Made by a program: the position numbers and the translations under genes
Assembly (NCBI GenBank): GCA_013374015.1
Contig: BLLL01000008.1
Coordinates: 1-59,662, forward strand
Length of the DNA stretch: 59,662 nt
Source of the DNA: Candidatus Desulfovibrio kirbyi
GTDB lineage: Bacteria > Desulfobacterota > Desulfovibrionia > Desulfovibrionales > Desulfovibrionaceae
Direction of reading: 5' to 3'
Notes under the pieces: generated by a model
Databases searched by the model: none
Seen by the model: only the letters and a program-made list of their open reading frames with translations
Told to the model about the DNA's origin: nothing
Shown here: positions 17,545-25,277 of the stretch, piece after piece
Numbering within the stretch: the stretch's first letter is position 1
How the letters are laid out: every line of letters starts with the position of its first letter

Positions 17545-17750
17545 GGCAGCCTCCACAACAAAAATACCTGCGGAACCGGACCGGCAGCGAGCGCAATACC
17601 GCAGTTTTTTCAATCAACTGATTACAAAATAGCACGGTTATCGTTTGCCTTCAAGTAGCCTAGGCCCGTTACGCGGGGAATGCAAGCACAGACACGTCGA
17701 CAAGCGCATCCCGCTTGACGCCGGGCAAATTTTATATAAAAAACCTGCAT

Positions 17751-17909
17751 ATGAACACACACATTTACTTTGACTACACCGCCATGACCCTGCGCCTGTT
17801 CGATCAGCGCAGCCTGCCGCTGGAAAAACTGTGGGTCGAGTGCCGCACGCCAGATGTGGGCGTGCTCCATCCGCCCTATGAGCAGTCCATTGCCAGAGCG
17901 CTTTTGTGA
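17751..17909 (+). CDS. Small 52-residue protein overlapping the surface-carbohydrate gene
   Basis: ATG 17751 opens MNTHIYFDYTAMTLRL and stops at 17907-17909, overlapping the GTG start of the next gene by four bases (GTGA). The sequence is protein-like and GC-rich with codon use matching its neighbours, so it may be translated and coupled to the following gene. It might instead be the true N-terminus of that gene separated by a frameshift. I recognise no family. Confidence 0.45.
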   Translation: MNTHIYFDYTAMTLRLFDQRSLPLEKLWVECRTPDVGVLHPPYEQSIARALL

Positions 17910-19774
17910 AAGAATGTGTCCTGATCGCCTGCCGACCCCCTGCAGGCGACTGCTCCGGACACGCTTCCGGTACTATTGTCTATTGGGATTCCTGGGACAC
18001 GCCAAACGGGATTTCCCTGCCCGCGCGCCTTGCCGCTGATTTTGAACGCATTCGCGCCGAACACGCGGCCTGGGCCTATGAAACAGGCAAAGCCCGCGTG
18101 GGGGGAAAAACACTGAGCGGGCATCTGGCCGCAGGAGCGCCGCTCTCACTATGGTGGTGTTCTCTGCTGTATGAGCGCCACCCCAAAATGACGCCCGGAC
18201 TGTACACTTTGTACAGGCTGCGCGCGCTGGAACTGCTGCTGGAGTCTGAAAAGGCGACGGATGTGCGCCTTATCGGCGGCGAACCGATTTTGCAACAGTC
18301 GCTCAGGGCGTTGTGCGCCGCGTCAAACCGGCGCCTGCGCGTCGAAGCCTGCCCAAAGAGCAAACAAAAAGGCAGACAGGGCGGCCTTACCTCACGCCTC
18401 TACCGTATCTGCCCGGCTCCGGCGCGCGCGCTTGTCCGGTACGCGCACTGGTGGTGGACTGTCCGCCGCCGCCTGCCCTTTGCGGGCGATGCCGCCCTGC
18501 CTGACACACAGCAGACCGGCGCGACCATTGTCACATATTTCCCGAATATTGATATGCAGTCCGCGCAACAGGGATGCTTTCGTTCCCGATATTTTGAAAC
18601 CCTGCACGACGCCCTCCGCCCGCAGGCCGAAAGTCTGCGATGGCTCTTCATCCGCTTTCCCGCGCCGGATATTTCCCTTGACCAGTGCCTTGCCCTGCGC
18701 AGTCGCTTTGCCGAGGAAAGCCAGGACGGGGTATCCTTTCACTACCTTGAAGAATTTCTTTCTTTTCGTGGTATGTTATCAGCATTTACCCGATGGGCAC
18801 GGCTTGTTTTTGCCTCACTGCGCCTCACGCGGCCGGTGAAAAACCTGTTTCACCTTGCCGGTTCCCGCATCAATTTCTGGCATATTCTTGGGACGTACTG
18901 GGCGGAATCCTTCCGCGGGTGGCGCTGTCTTGAGCGTTGCCTGCACTATCAGGCATTCCTCACCTGGACGCGCCTTGCAGGCCCACAGCGCTGGACGCTT
19001 TTTCCTTTGGAAAACTGCCCCTGGGAGCGCATGGTGACCCATGCCGTGCACAGCGCAGGCAACGGGCCGGTGTACGGGGCGCAACATTCCACGCTGCGCC
19101 CCGCGGATCTGCGTTATTTTGACGATCCGCGCACATTCACGGACCCGGAGTGCGCGCTTTTTCAGCCGGATTCCTTACGCGCAAACGGACAGAACGCGCT
19201 CGTGCAATGGCGCAAATGCGGCGTTCCGGAAAATCGCCTTGGCACGGTGGAGGCCTTGCGCTATCTCTATTTGCTGGACATAAAGGAAAAACGCACTGCC
19301 AAATCACAACTGGTTGTCGTCACAAGTTTTTTTGCGGACGAAACACACGACCACCTTGCCCTGCTGGCAAAAGCGCTGCGGGCAGGGTTGCTGGATTCCT
19401 TTGATATTGTGATAAAGCCCCACCCCTGTCTGCCGACAGGGGAGCGGCTGCGCAGCCTGTTGGGCAACGATGCCAAACGGCTGCGCGAAGTGCGGGGACC
19501 CATTGCAGAACACCTTGACGGCATCATGTGGGCGTCAAACTCCACCACCGCAGCACTGGAAGCCGCCGCCAGCGGCATGCCGGTCATGGTGATGCAGCCG
19601 CCTGAAGGCGAATTTGACCTGTGCCCGCTCCAGGGCCTGCCCAACCTCGCACGCACAGCCAATCTTGAGGACGTGCGCCATGGCCTGAGCGTACGCGCGC
19701 CGTTTGCCCTGCCGTCGGGGTATTTTGCGCTGGACAGGGACCTGCCGCGCTGGCGCAACTTCTTAAACTTATAA
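17906..19774 (+). CDS. Surface carbohydrate biosynthesis protein (TIGR04326-like)
   Basis: A 622-residue protein without signal peptide or clear membrane helices. The C-terminal 300 residues look like a GT-B type sugar or polymer transferase: GPVYGAQHSTLRP, then FDIVIKPHPCLP and WASNSTTAALEAAASGMPV, the last being the donor-binding loop also seen in capsule and CMP-sugar-related transferases. It resembles the TIGR04326 surface-carbohydrate family known from Leptospira and other bacteria, though I cannot confirm membership. GTG 17906 overlaps the upstream small gene. It ends convergent with the hydrolase gene, overlapping it by six bases. No other capsule genes are nearby. Confidence 0.65.
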   Translation: MKECVLIACRPPAGDCSGHASGTIVYWDSWDTPNGISLPARLAADFERIRAEHAAWAYETGKARVGGKTLSGHLAAGAPLSLWWCSLLYERHPKMTPGLYTLYRLRALELLLESEKATDVRLIGGEPILQQSLRALCAASNRRLRVEACPKSKQKGRQGGLTSRLYRICPAPARALVRYAHWWWTVRRRLPFAGDAALPDTQQTGATIVTYFPNIDMQSAQQGCFRSRYFETLHDALRPQAESLRWLFIRFPAPDISLDQCLALRSRFAEESQDGVSFHYLEEFLSFRGMLSAFTRWARLVFASLRLTRPVKNLFHLAGSRINFWHILGTYWAESFRGWRCLERCLHYQAFLTWTRLAGPQRWTLFPLENCPWERMVTHAVHSAGNGPVYGAQHSTLRPADLRYFDDPRTFTDPECALFQPDSLRANGQNALVQWRKCGVPENRLGTVEALRYLYLLDIKEKRTAKSQLVVVTSFFADETHDHLALLAKALRAGLLDSFDIVIKPHPCLPTGERLRSLLGNDAKRLREVRGPIAEHLDGIMWASNSTTAALEAAASGMPVMVMQPPEGEFDLCPLQGLPNLARTANLEDVRHGLSVRAPFALPSGYFALDRDLPRWRNFLNL

Positions 19775-20455
19775 TCTCACGCTGGATCCGGCACGCAACA
19801 CCATAGGCCGACATTCGCGGCACACCTCTTTCAGCGCCTGGACAAATTCGCCGGTATCCTGCGCAAGCACGGGAAACGTTCCCCAGTGTATGGGAACAAC
19901 CGCCTTGCAGCCGAGCAGTTTACACGCCAGCGCCGCCTGTCCGGCGTCCATGGTAAACACGCCGCCGACAGGCAGCAGGGCAACGTCAATGGCATAGAGA
20001 CGTCCCAGAAGTTCCATGCCGCTGAATATGCCCGTATCGCCAGCATGGTACACGATAAGCCCATCCGGCATCCGCACAATATAGCCGACCGGCACGCCGG
20101 AATCGCTGGAATGAAAGGCCTGGGTCATAGTGACGGTAACACCCTTGTGCGTGACGGTGCCGCCGATATTAAAGCCAATGCCATTGAGAATCTGCGCGCC
20201 CGGCAGCCCGCCGTTTTGCGCCAGCTTTTCCGCCGTTCCCACAACAGCGCCCAATACAGCTTTATGTTTTTGACAAACCGCAAGCGCCTCCCCCACATGG
20301 TCGGCGTGGTCGTGCGTTACCAGAACACTGTCCACTGGCCCGACAGTGTCCGCATCCACACCAGAGGCCGGCGTAAAAAAAGGATCTATGAGCACATGCG
20401 CCTGCTGTGCGCTGATTTTAACGGCGGAATGGCCGTACCAGACAATTTCGTTCAT
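19769..20455 (-). CDS. Metal-dependent hydrolase, beta-lactamase fold (UPF0173/YtkL type)
   Basis: A 228-residue metallo-beta-lactamase fold protein. The metal motif THDHADH is at residues 47-53, with further ligands in AFHSSDSG and YHAGDTGIF and the C-terminal VPIHWGTFP. This set of motifs defines the UPF0173 metal-dependent hydrolases, whose substrate is unknown. ATG 20455 lies 22 bases after the ubiX stop, so the two form an operon. Confidence 0.88.
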   Translation of the reverse strand: MNEIVWYGHSAVKISAQQAHVLIDPFFTPASGVDADTVGPVDSVLVTHDHADHVGEALAVCQKHKAVLGAVVGTAEKLAQNGGLPGAQILNGIGFNIGGTVTHKGVTVTMTQAFHSSDSGVPVGYIVRMPDGLIVYHAGDTGIFSGMELLGRLYAIDVALLPVGGVFTMDAGQAALACKLLGCKAVVPIHWGTFPVLAQDTGEFVQALKEVCRECRPMVLRAGSSVRL

Positions 20456-20477
20456 ATCACAATTTCCTTGTACGCAT

Positions 20478-21062
20478 TTACTCATCCGACCAGCGAGCCA
20501 AGCCGTGCGCCAACCCCAGTTGGTCAAAAATTCTGGCGCACGTCTGCTGCAACAGTTCCTCAAGACTTTGCGGCCGCAGATAAAACCCCGGAGAAAAAGG
20601 CATCATCACCGCACCGGCCTCACGCAAGGCAAGCATATTGCGCAAATGGACAGCGGAAAGAGGGCTTTCACGGGGAACCAGCACAAGGCGCATGCCTTCT
20701 TTCAGGGCGACATCTGCGGCGCGCTGGACAAGATTGCGCGTCACCCCGGAGGCAAGTGCGCCAAGCGTGCTCATGGAGCACGGTACGATCATCATGGAGC
20801 ACGGCTGTTCGCCGGATTTGTGCCCATACCACCAAGAACCGCTGGACGGCCCGGCGGACAGATTGTTCGGAGCGTACATCCTGTCCGCATACACAGAGAG
20901 CACGTCTGTCCCTGTGCCGCATTCGGTCTGCAACACGGCCAGAGCGTTGTACGAAACCACACAGTGCACTTCAACATCCGGCATTTCAGCCAGATTCCGC
21001 AATATCTGCACCGTGAGCGGCATACCGCTGGCCCCGCTGACCCCTACCAGAATTCTACGCAT
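20478..21062 (-). CDS. ubiX: Flavin prenyltransferase UbiX
   Basis: UbiX attaches a dimethylallyl group to FMN to make the prenyl-FMN cofactor of UbiD-type decarboxylases. The 194-residue protein has the N-terminal GVSGASG FMN-binding loop, the middle segment CSMMIVPCSMSTLGALASG, and the LVLVPRESPLSAVHLRNML region with the catalytic residues. In Desulfovibrio, which makes menaquinone by the futalosine route, a UbiD/UbiX-type pair is expected. It starts at ATG 21062. Confidence 0.94.
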   Translation of the reverse strand: MRRILVGVSGASGMPLTVQILRNLAEMPDVEVHCVVSYNALAVLQTECGTGTDVLSVYADRMYAPNNLSAGPSSGSWWYGHKSGEQPCSMMIVPCSMSTLGALASGVTRNLVQRAADVALKEGMRLVLVPRESPLSAVHLRNMLALREAGAVMMPFSPGFYLRPQSLEELLQQTCARIFDQLGLAHGLARWSDE

Positions 21063-21098
21063 TTTTCACCTCGTCGGTACTTATATAATCACGGCCTC

Positions 21099-21164
21099 AT
21101 GTTGGGACGCGCCAAGGCAAAATCCACTCCAACAACTTCCCATGAATTGGAGGCATTCACCTAA
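21099..21164 (+). pseudogene. Probable 5' remnant of a bactofilin gene
   Basis: ATG 21099 opens a 21-codon frame, MLGRAKAKSTPTTSHELEAF, then Thr and a stop. Bactofilins of this group begin with MxGRxKxK, a short Ser/Thr/Pro stretch and an ELxAFLGxGTxFxG motif, and the frame ends exactly where LGxGT would follow. A TATAAT-like box lies about 15 bases upstream. The beta-helix part is missing, so this looks like a deleted gene, though the match is short. Confidence 0.4.
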
Positions 21165-21508
21165 AGCAATACTATCAGTTCCGGGATGCTACATTTTCCC
21201 GTTGCAAAAATCCACACGCCGTTTCAGGAATGAGGCTGTATTCTTGGCATGGCGCGTGGCAATCCCACGCCAACGCTTCAGGCGATAAATTTTGTCCGGG
21301 GGCGGGGACAAGGGCGAAAAAATATTTACCTGGAACCCGGAACTTGAAAAATTCTAGAGGAAAAATCTTCCTCCGTGTCCATAGTAACGTACAGAGCGTA
21401 CCAGATATTTTTCCCAAATCTCGGCTTTACATTATTCCCAGATTGTACTATTCAGAGGATAATAGTCCTGCATTCTGGCACAGCTTTGAACAGCTCGGGG
21501 AGCAACCT
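21165..21508. other. Gene-free spacer of about 340 bases
   Basis: Between the bactofilin-like remnant and the redox operon I see no supportable gene. There are two short perfect inverted repeats (GCGTGG/CCACGC near 21255 and GAGGAA/TTCCTC near 21360) and AT-rich stretches near 21425-21460 that could hold the promoter of the redox operon. Composition falls off from coding-like to irregular, as expected for decayed sequence. Confidence 0.5.
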
Positions 21509-22447
21509 ATGACAACACTTTTCTATCTTTTGGGCTATCTGGCGTTACTGGGCTTTATCTGTACGGCATTTTTAAAAATCAGATCATATCTGAAATCCAG
21601 CCCCTTGCATGTCCGCTGGGAACTGTATCCCGTGCCGCATGAAGGCGCAAAATCTTCTTACGGCGGCAGCTTTATGGAAGAAAAGGATTGGTGGCGTAAG
21701 CCGCGCCACATAGAGCATCTGGGCGACATAAAGGCGCTGCTCTTTGAAGTGCTGGTTTTGCACGCAACATTTGAACACAACCTCAAGCTCTGGTTCCGCA
21801 CCTATCCCTTTCATGTGGGCATGTACATGCTTATGGGCGGGATCATCATTGTGTTTGCATCCGTTGTGCTGCAAGCCTTCGGACTTGCCCCGGACAGCGG
21901 TCTTCTTGTTTTCGTCGGCAACGTCATCAACGCCGTTGTCCTGCTTGGCGGGCTGTGCATAGTGGGCGGCGGTATTGCCCTGATACATCACCGCAAAACT
22001 GACGAAGGCCTGAAAAAATACACGACGCCGGAGCATTATTTCAATCTCGGCGTTTTTGTATTTTTCGGCATTCTCGCCCTGCTGGCATGGATTTGCGCGC
22101 CGTCGTATTTTGTTATGGCGCGTGATTTCATGTACAACATGTTCACGGTCAATTTTGTGCCGCTGCCAAGCACGTTTTTTGCCCTGCACCTGCTGCTGGG
22201 TTTTTTTCTGATGATCTGGCTGCCCATGACGCACATGGGGCATCTGCTGATGAAGTATTTTACCTACCACGACATTCGCTGGGAGGACACGCCCACAACT
22301 TACAACAAGGAAACCAAACGGAAGATTCCGGATATGCTCAAGTATTCCGCGAGCTGGTCGGCTGAACACATATGCGGCAACGGTGCGCCCAAAACCTGGC
22401 TTGAAATTGCCACTACCAATCCCGCCGCCCCAAAGAACGAAGCGTAG
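21509..22447 (+). CDS. Membrane cytochrome b-type subunit of a menaquinol redox complex (DsrM/TmcC/HmeC-like)
   Basis: A 312-residue integral membrane protein with about five or six hydrophobic helices (for example LFYLLGYLALLGFICTAFL, the MLMGGIIIVFASVV helix and LLGGLCIVGGG). Histidines placed within or beside helices (LHATFEHN, PFHVGMY, LHLLLGF, MTHMGHLLM) fit NarI-type haem b ligation. This fold transfers electrons between menaquinol and a partner HdrD-like subunit, encoded 10 bases downstream. Desulfovibrio has several such complexes (Dsr, Tmc, Hmc, Ohc); no adjacent cytochrome c gene decides which. ATG 21509 has GGGGAG before it; the frame open upstream is not protein-like. Confidence 0.85.
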   Translation: MTTLFYLLGYLALLGFICTAFLKIRSYLKSSPLHVRWELYPVPHEGAKSSYGGSFMEEKDWWRKPRHIEHLGDIKALLFEVLVLHATFEHNLKLWFRTYPFHVGMYMLMGGIIIVFASVVLQAFGLAPDSGLLVFVGNVINAVVLLGGLCIVGGGIALIHHRKTDEGLKKYTTPEHYFNLGVFVFFGILALLAWICAPSYFVMARDFMYNMFTVNFVPLPSTFFALHLLLGFFLMIWLPMTHMGHLLMKYFTYHDIRWEDTPTTYNKETKRKIPDMLKYSASWSAEHICGNGAPKTWLEIATTNPAAPKNEA

Positions 22448-22457
22448 AGGGGTTATC

Positions 22458-24050
22458 ATGAGAAATACTTTACAACTGACGGACGTTTCTACCGTAGAAG
22501 GCCAGATGACCAGTATTGACCTGAGCACGATTCCCACACCGGTTCTGGACATGGCCACAATGCCCTGGAAGCCCGTCACGGACGAGCAGAGAAATACCAC
22601 GGCCTGTATTCTGGACGATGTTTGCGTGCTGAATATTCCAAAGCCGAAGGACAGGGCCGAGGAAGAAGCGCTTGTGAAAAAATTCGTTGCCGGTATGCGC
22701 AAACTTTTTACCACGGAAAACAACTGGCCCTTCCTGCCCATGCTGGAAACCAGCATGGATTACTGCGCCCAGTGTAATTCCTGTTCCGATGCCTGCCATT
22801 TGTACGAAATGTCGGGCGGGCACGAAATGTACAGGCCAAATTTCCGCTCGGAAATATTTCGCCGCATTTATAAACAGTATGTGAAAAAAGAGCCTTTTGC
22901 CAAATGGCGCTACGGCGATATGGATTTGAACTGGAAAACTGTGGTGCGTCTGGCCGAGCTGTCCTACCGCTGTAACCTGTGCAGGCGTTGCGCCCAAACC
23001 TGTCCCATCGGCGTGGACAATGCCCTGATTGCCCGTGAAATCCGCAAACTGTTCAGCCAGGAGCTTGGCATCAGCCCGCGTGAACTGCACGAAAAAGGCA
23101 CCATGCACCAAATGCGGGTAGGTTCCTCCACAGGAATGACGCCTGATGTGGTGAAGGACAATGTGGAATTTATCGACGAGGACTATGCCGAGATCACGGG
23201 TGTGGGTATTCACACGCCCTTTGACGTGAAAGACGCGGACATCCTGTTGCTGCACAACGCCGGTGAAATTATGGCCTGGCCGGAAAATATTGCCGCTTTC
23301 TCCCTGATATTCCAAGAAGCGGGTCTTTCCTGGACGCTTTCCAGCAAAGCGATGGCCTATGACGGCGTGAACTACGGCGTTTTTTATGACGATGCCCAAA
23401 CGGCGCGTATTGCCCTGCAGCACATGCTGGCCGCCAAGGAGCTGAACGCCAAAAAAATCGTTATCGGAGAATGCGGCCACGCGCACAAGGTGTTGACCGT
23501 TATCGCGGATCGCCTCATTCCCTTTGAGTATCAGGTGCCGCGTGAAAGCTGCTATGTCACGCTGCGCGATATTGTCATGTCCGGCAAAATCAAGCTTGAT
23601 CCCGCGCGCAACAATTTTCCCGTAACCCTGCACGATCCCTGCAATGTTGTGCGATTGATGGGTATTGTTGAGCCGCAGCGTGAAATAGTGCGCAAAATTG
23701 CGCCCCTGTTCCGTGAAATGCCCTGCCCCGGCGTGAACAACTATTGCTGCGGCGGCGGTTCCGGCTTTGCTATCATGACGCGCAACAATATTGAGCAATG
23801 GCGCGGCAATATCAGCGGCCGCAAAAAAATGCAGCAGATCGGCGAGGCCTTTAAGGAGTGCCTTGGCCCGGAAACAAAGAAATACATCTGCGCGCCCTGC
23901 TCCAACTGCAAGGGGCAGATCCGCGAAATCCTGGAACACAACGACCTGTACGCAAAAAACAACTTTGCTTACGGCGGCATTGTGGAGTTGGTCGTGAACG
24001 CCATGACCAACGTCAACCCCGGATACATCAAATGGGAAAGTGAAGAATAA
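22458..24050 (+). CDS. HdrD/DsrK/TmcB-like iron-sulfur subunit with CCG domain
   Basis: A 530-residue soluble or membrane-attached protein. Two [4Fe-4S] motifs lie at Cys103/106/109/113 and Cys172/175/178/182. A C-terminal cysteine-rich region has HDPCNVVR, NYCCGGGSG and CAPCSNCKG, the CCG arrangement that holds the catalytic noncubane cluster in HdrD and DsrK. Such subunits are thought to couple thiol/disulfide or cytochrome c3 chemistry to menaquinone through their membrane partner, here the gene just upstream. ATG 22458 has AGGGG upstream. A hairpin follows 26 bases after the stop. Confidence 0.88.
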   Translation: MRNTLQLTDVSTVEGQMTSIDLSTIPTPVLDMATMPWKPVTDEQRNTTACILDDVCVLNIPKPKDRAEEEALVKKFVAGMRKLFTTENNWPFLPMLETSMDYCAQCNSCSDACHLYEMSGGHEMYRPNFRSEIFRRIYKQYVKKEPFAKWRYGDMDLNWKTVVRLAELSYRCNLCRRCAQTCPIGVDNALIAREIRKLFSQELGISPRELHEKGTMHQMRVGSSTGMTPDVVKDNVEFIDEDYAEITGVGIHTPFDVKDADILLLHNAGEIMAWPENIAAFSLIFQEAGLSWTLSSKAMAYDGVNYGVFYDDAQTARIALQHMLAAKELNAKKIVIGECGHAHKVLTVIADRLIPFEYQVPRESCYVTLRDIVMSGKIKLDPARNNFPVTLHDPCNVVRLMGIVEPQREIVRKIAPLFREMPCPGVNNYCCGGGSGFAIMTRNNIEQWRGNISGRKKMQQIGEAFKECLGPETKKYICAPCSNCKGQIREILEHNDLYAKNNFAYGGIVELVVNAMTNVNPGYIKWESEE

Positions 24051-24075
24051 AAACTTGTTCGACCATTATGATACG

Positions 24076-24104
24076 CAAAGGGCGTCCCTCGGGGCGTCCC
24101 TTTG
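24076..24104 (+). terminator. Hairpin after the redox operon, possible terminator
   Basis: CAAAGGG and CCCTTTG are paired around an inner CCC/GGG, giving an interrupted stem with a small loop. The repeated GGGCGTCCCT on both sides makes it also a direct repeat. There is no clear run of T after it, so termination is likely but not certain. Confidence 0.4.
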
Positions 24105-24319
24105 ATGCGTTCGCTCCGTAGTATACCCCATCTATCCATATGTCCAGATCGGCCTGAAGCTCATCCACCTCATTCTCATTCCCGTCCGACGCGGGAGATG
24201 AGGCGTAGAGAAGGCTTACCTGAAACTATCATTCTCCCACGGCAATACTGCAAATCAAGGCTTGCTCATCCTACATTCATGGCGTATAAGACAAAATTCC
24301 ATAGTTCAGGGAGACGACA

Positions 24320-25258
24320 ATGCCGCAACCAGCGCTGCTTTTTTCAGGCCAAGGATCGCAAAAATCCGGAATGGGACGCGACCTTGCCGAATTTTCAACC
24401 GACGCCATGAATCTCTGGAAACAGGCGGAACAGACAGCGCGTTTGCCCCTGCGCGAGATATTCTGGGAGGGCGACGAGTCCGCCATGAGCGATACCCGCG
24501 CCTTGCAGCCCGCACTGAGCGTTGTCAATCTGAATCTCTGGAGCGCCTTGGCCGGCAAAATTACCCCGCGCGGCACAGCGGGACACAGCCTAGGCGAATT
24601 CAGCGCCCTTGCCGCAGCCGGCGCTCTTTCATTTAAAGAGACGCTGGAAATTACGGCGCTGCGCGGACGATTGATGTCTGAAGCCGATTCGCATGCCAAG
24701 GGCGGCATGGCGGCCATAGTCAAACTCCCTCTTGAACAGGTCCAGGCAATTGTTGAGGAAATAACCTCAACGACAAACGGCCCGCTCATTATCGCCAACC
24801 ACAACACCCCGGTGCAGTTTGTGGTCAGCGGCGCAAAAGAGACGGTTTCCCGGGCGTGCGACAAAGCCAGGGAACGCAAGGGACACGGCATTGAACTCAA
24901 GGTCAGTGGCGCGTTTCACAGTCTCATGATGCAGGAGGCGGACAGGGAACTTGCCGTCCTGCTGCGCAAGGCGCGCTGGCAAAAACCGCGTTTTCCCGTA
25001 TACTGCAACAGCAACGGCCAGGCCGTATACGATGCGGAAAGCGCACAAAATGCCGTGCTCGCGCAAATGACATCGCCGGTGCTCTGGATTGACACGCTGC
25101 GCAACCAGTATGCCGACGGCGTGCGATCCTGGCTGGAGATCGGGCCGAAAGCTCTGCTCGGCAAAATGATCGCGCCCTGCCTTGTGGAGTCCGATATGCA
25201 AGACATCCGCATTCTGCTGGTCAACACCCTAGAAACCGTACAACAGTTCAGTCTGTAA
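24320..25258 (+). CDS. fabD: Malonyl CoA-acyl carrier protein transacylase
   Basis: FabD loads malonate onto acyl carrier protein for fatty acid synthesis. The 312-residue protein has the nucleophile motif GHSLGEF with Ser90, the N-terminal FSGQGSQ loop and the histidine motif GAFHS near residue 197. ATG 24320 has AGGGAG upstream. About 270 bases of gene-free sequence precede it. It leads a run of plus-strand genes through argS to mlaA. Confidence 0.95.
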   Translation: MPQPALLFSGQGSQKSGMGRDLAEFSTDAMNLWKQAEQTARLPLREIFWEGDESAMSDTRALQPALSVVNLNLWSALAGKITPRGTAGHSLGEFSALAAAGALSFKETLEITALRGRLMSEADSHAKGGMAAIVKLPLEQVQAIVEEITSTTNGPLIIANHNTPVQFVVSGAKETVSRACDKARERKGHGIELKVSGAFHSLMMQEADRELAVLLRKARWQKPRFPVYCNSNGQAVYDAESAQNAVLAQMTSPVLWIDTLRNQYADGVRSWLEIGPKALLGKMIAPCLVESDMQDIRILLVNTLETVQQFSL

Positions 25259-25277
25259 TTTTTACGCGGAAACACCC

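Noticed and set aside
17545-17750. TPP riboswitch upstream of thiS
   Set aside because: The conserved sequence elements are absent on the minus strand of this spacer.
19886-21164. Overlapping plus-strand open frames up to 376 codons
   Set aside because: Antisense to the metal hydrolase and ubiX. Only the last 21 codons of one frame (bactofilin-like start) seemed meaningful, and they are listed separately.
21584-22756. Minus-strand open frame of 390 codons
   Set aside because: Antisense to the cytochrome b-type subunit, whose helices and histidines are convincing.
22470-23939. Minus-strand open frame of 489 codons
   Set aside because: Antisense to the HdrD-like gene, whose cysteine motifs are intact. 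Long antisense frames arise here from codon bias.
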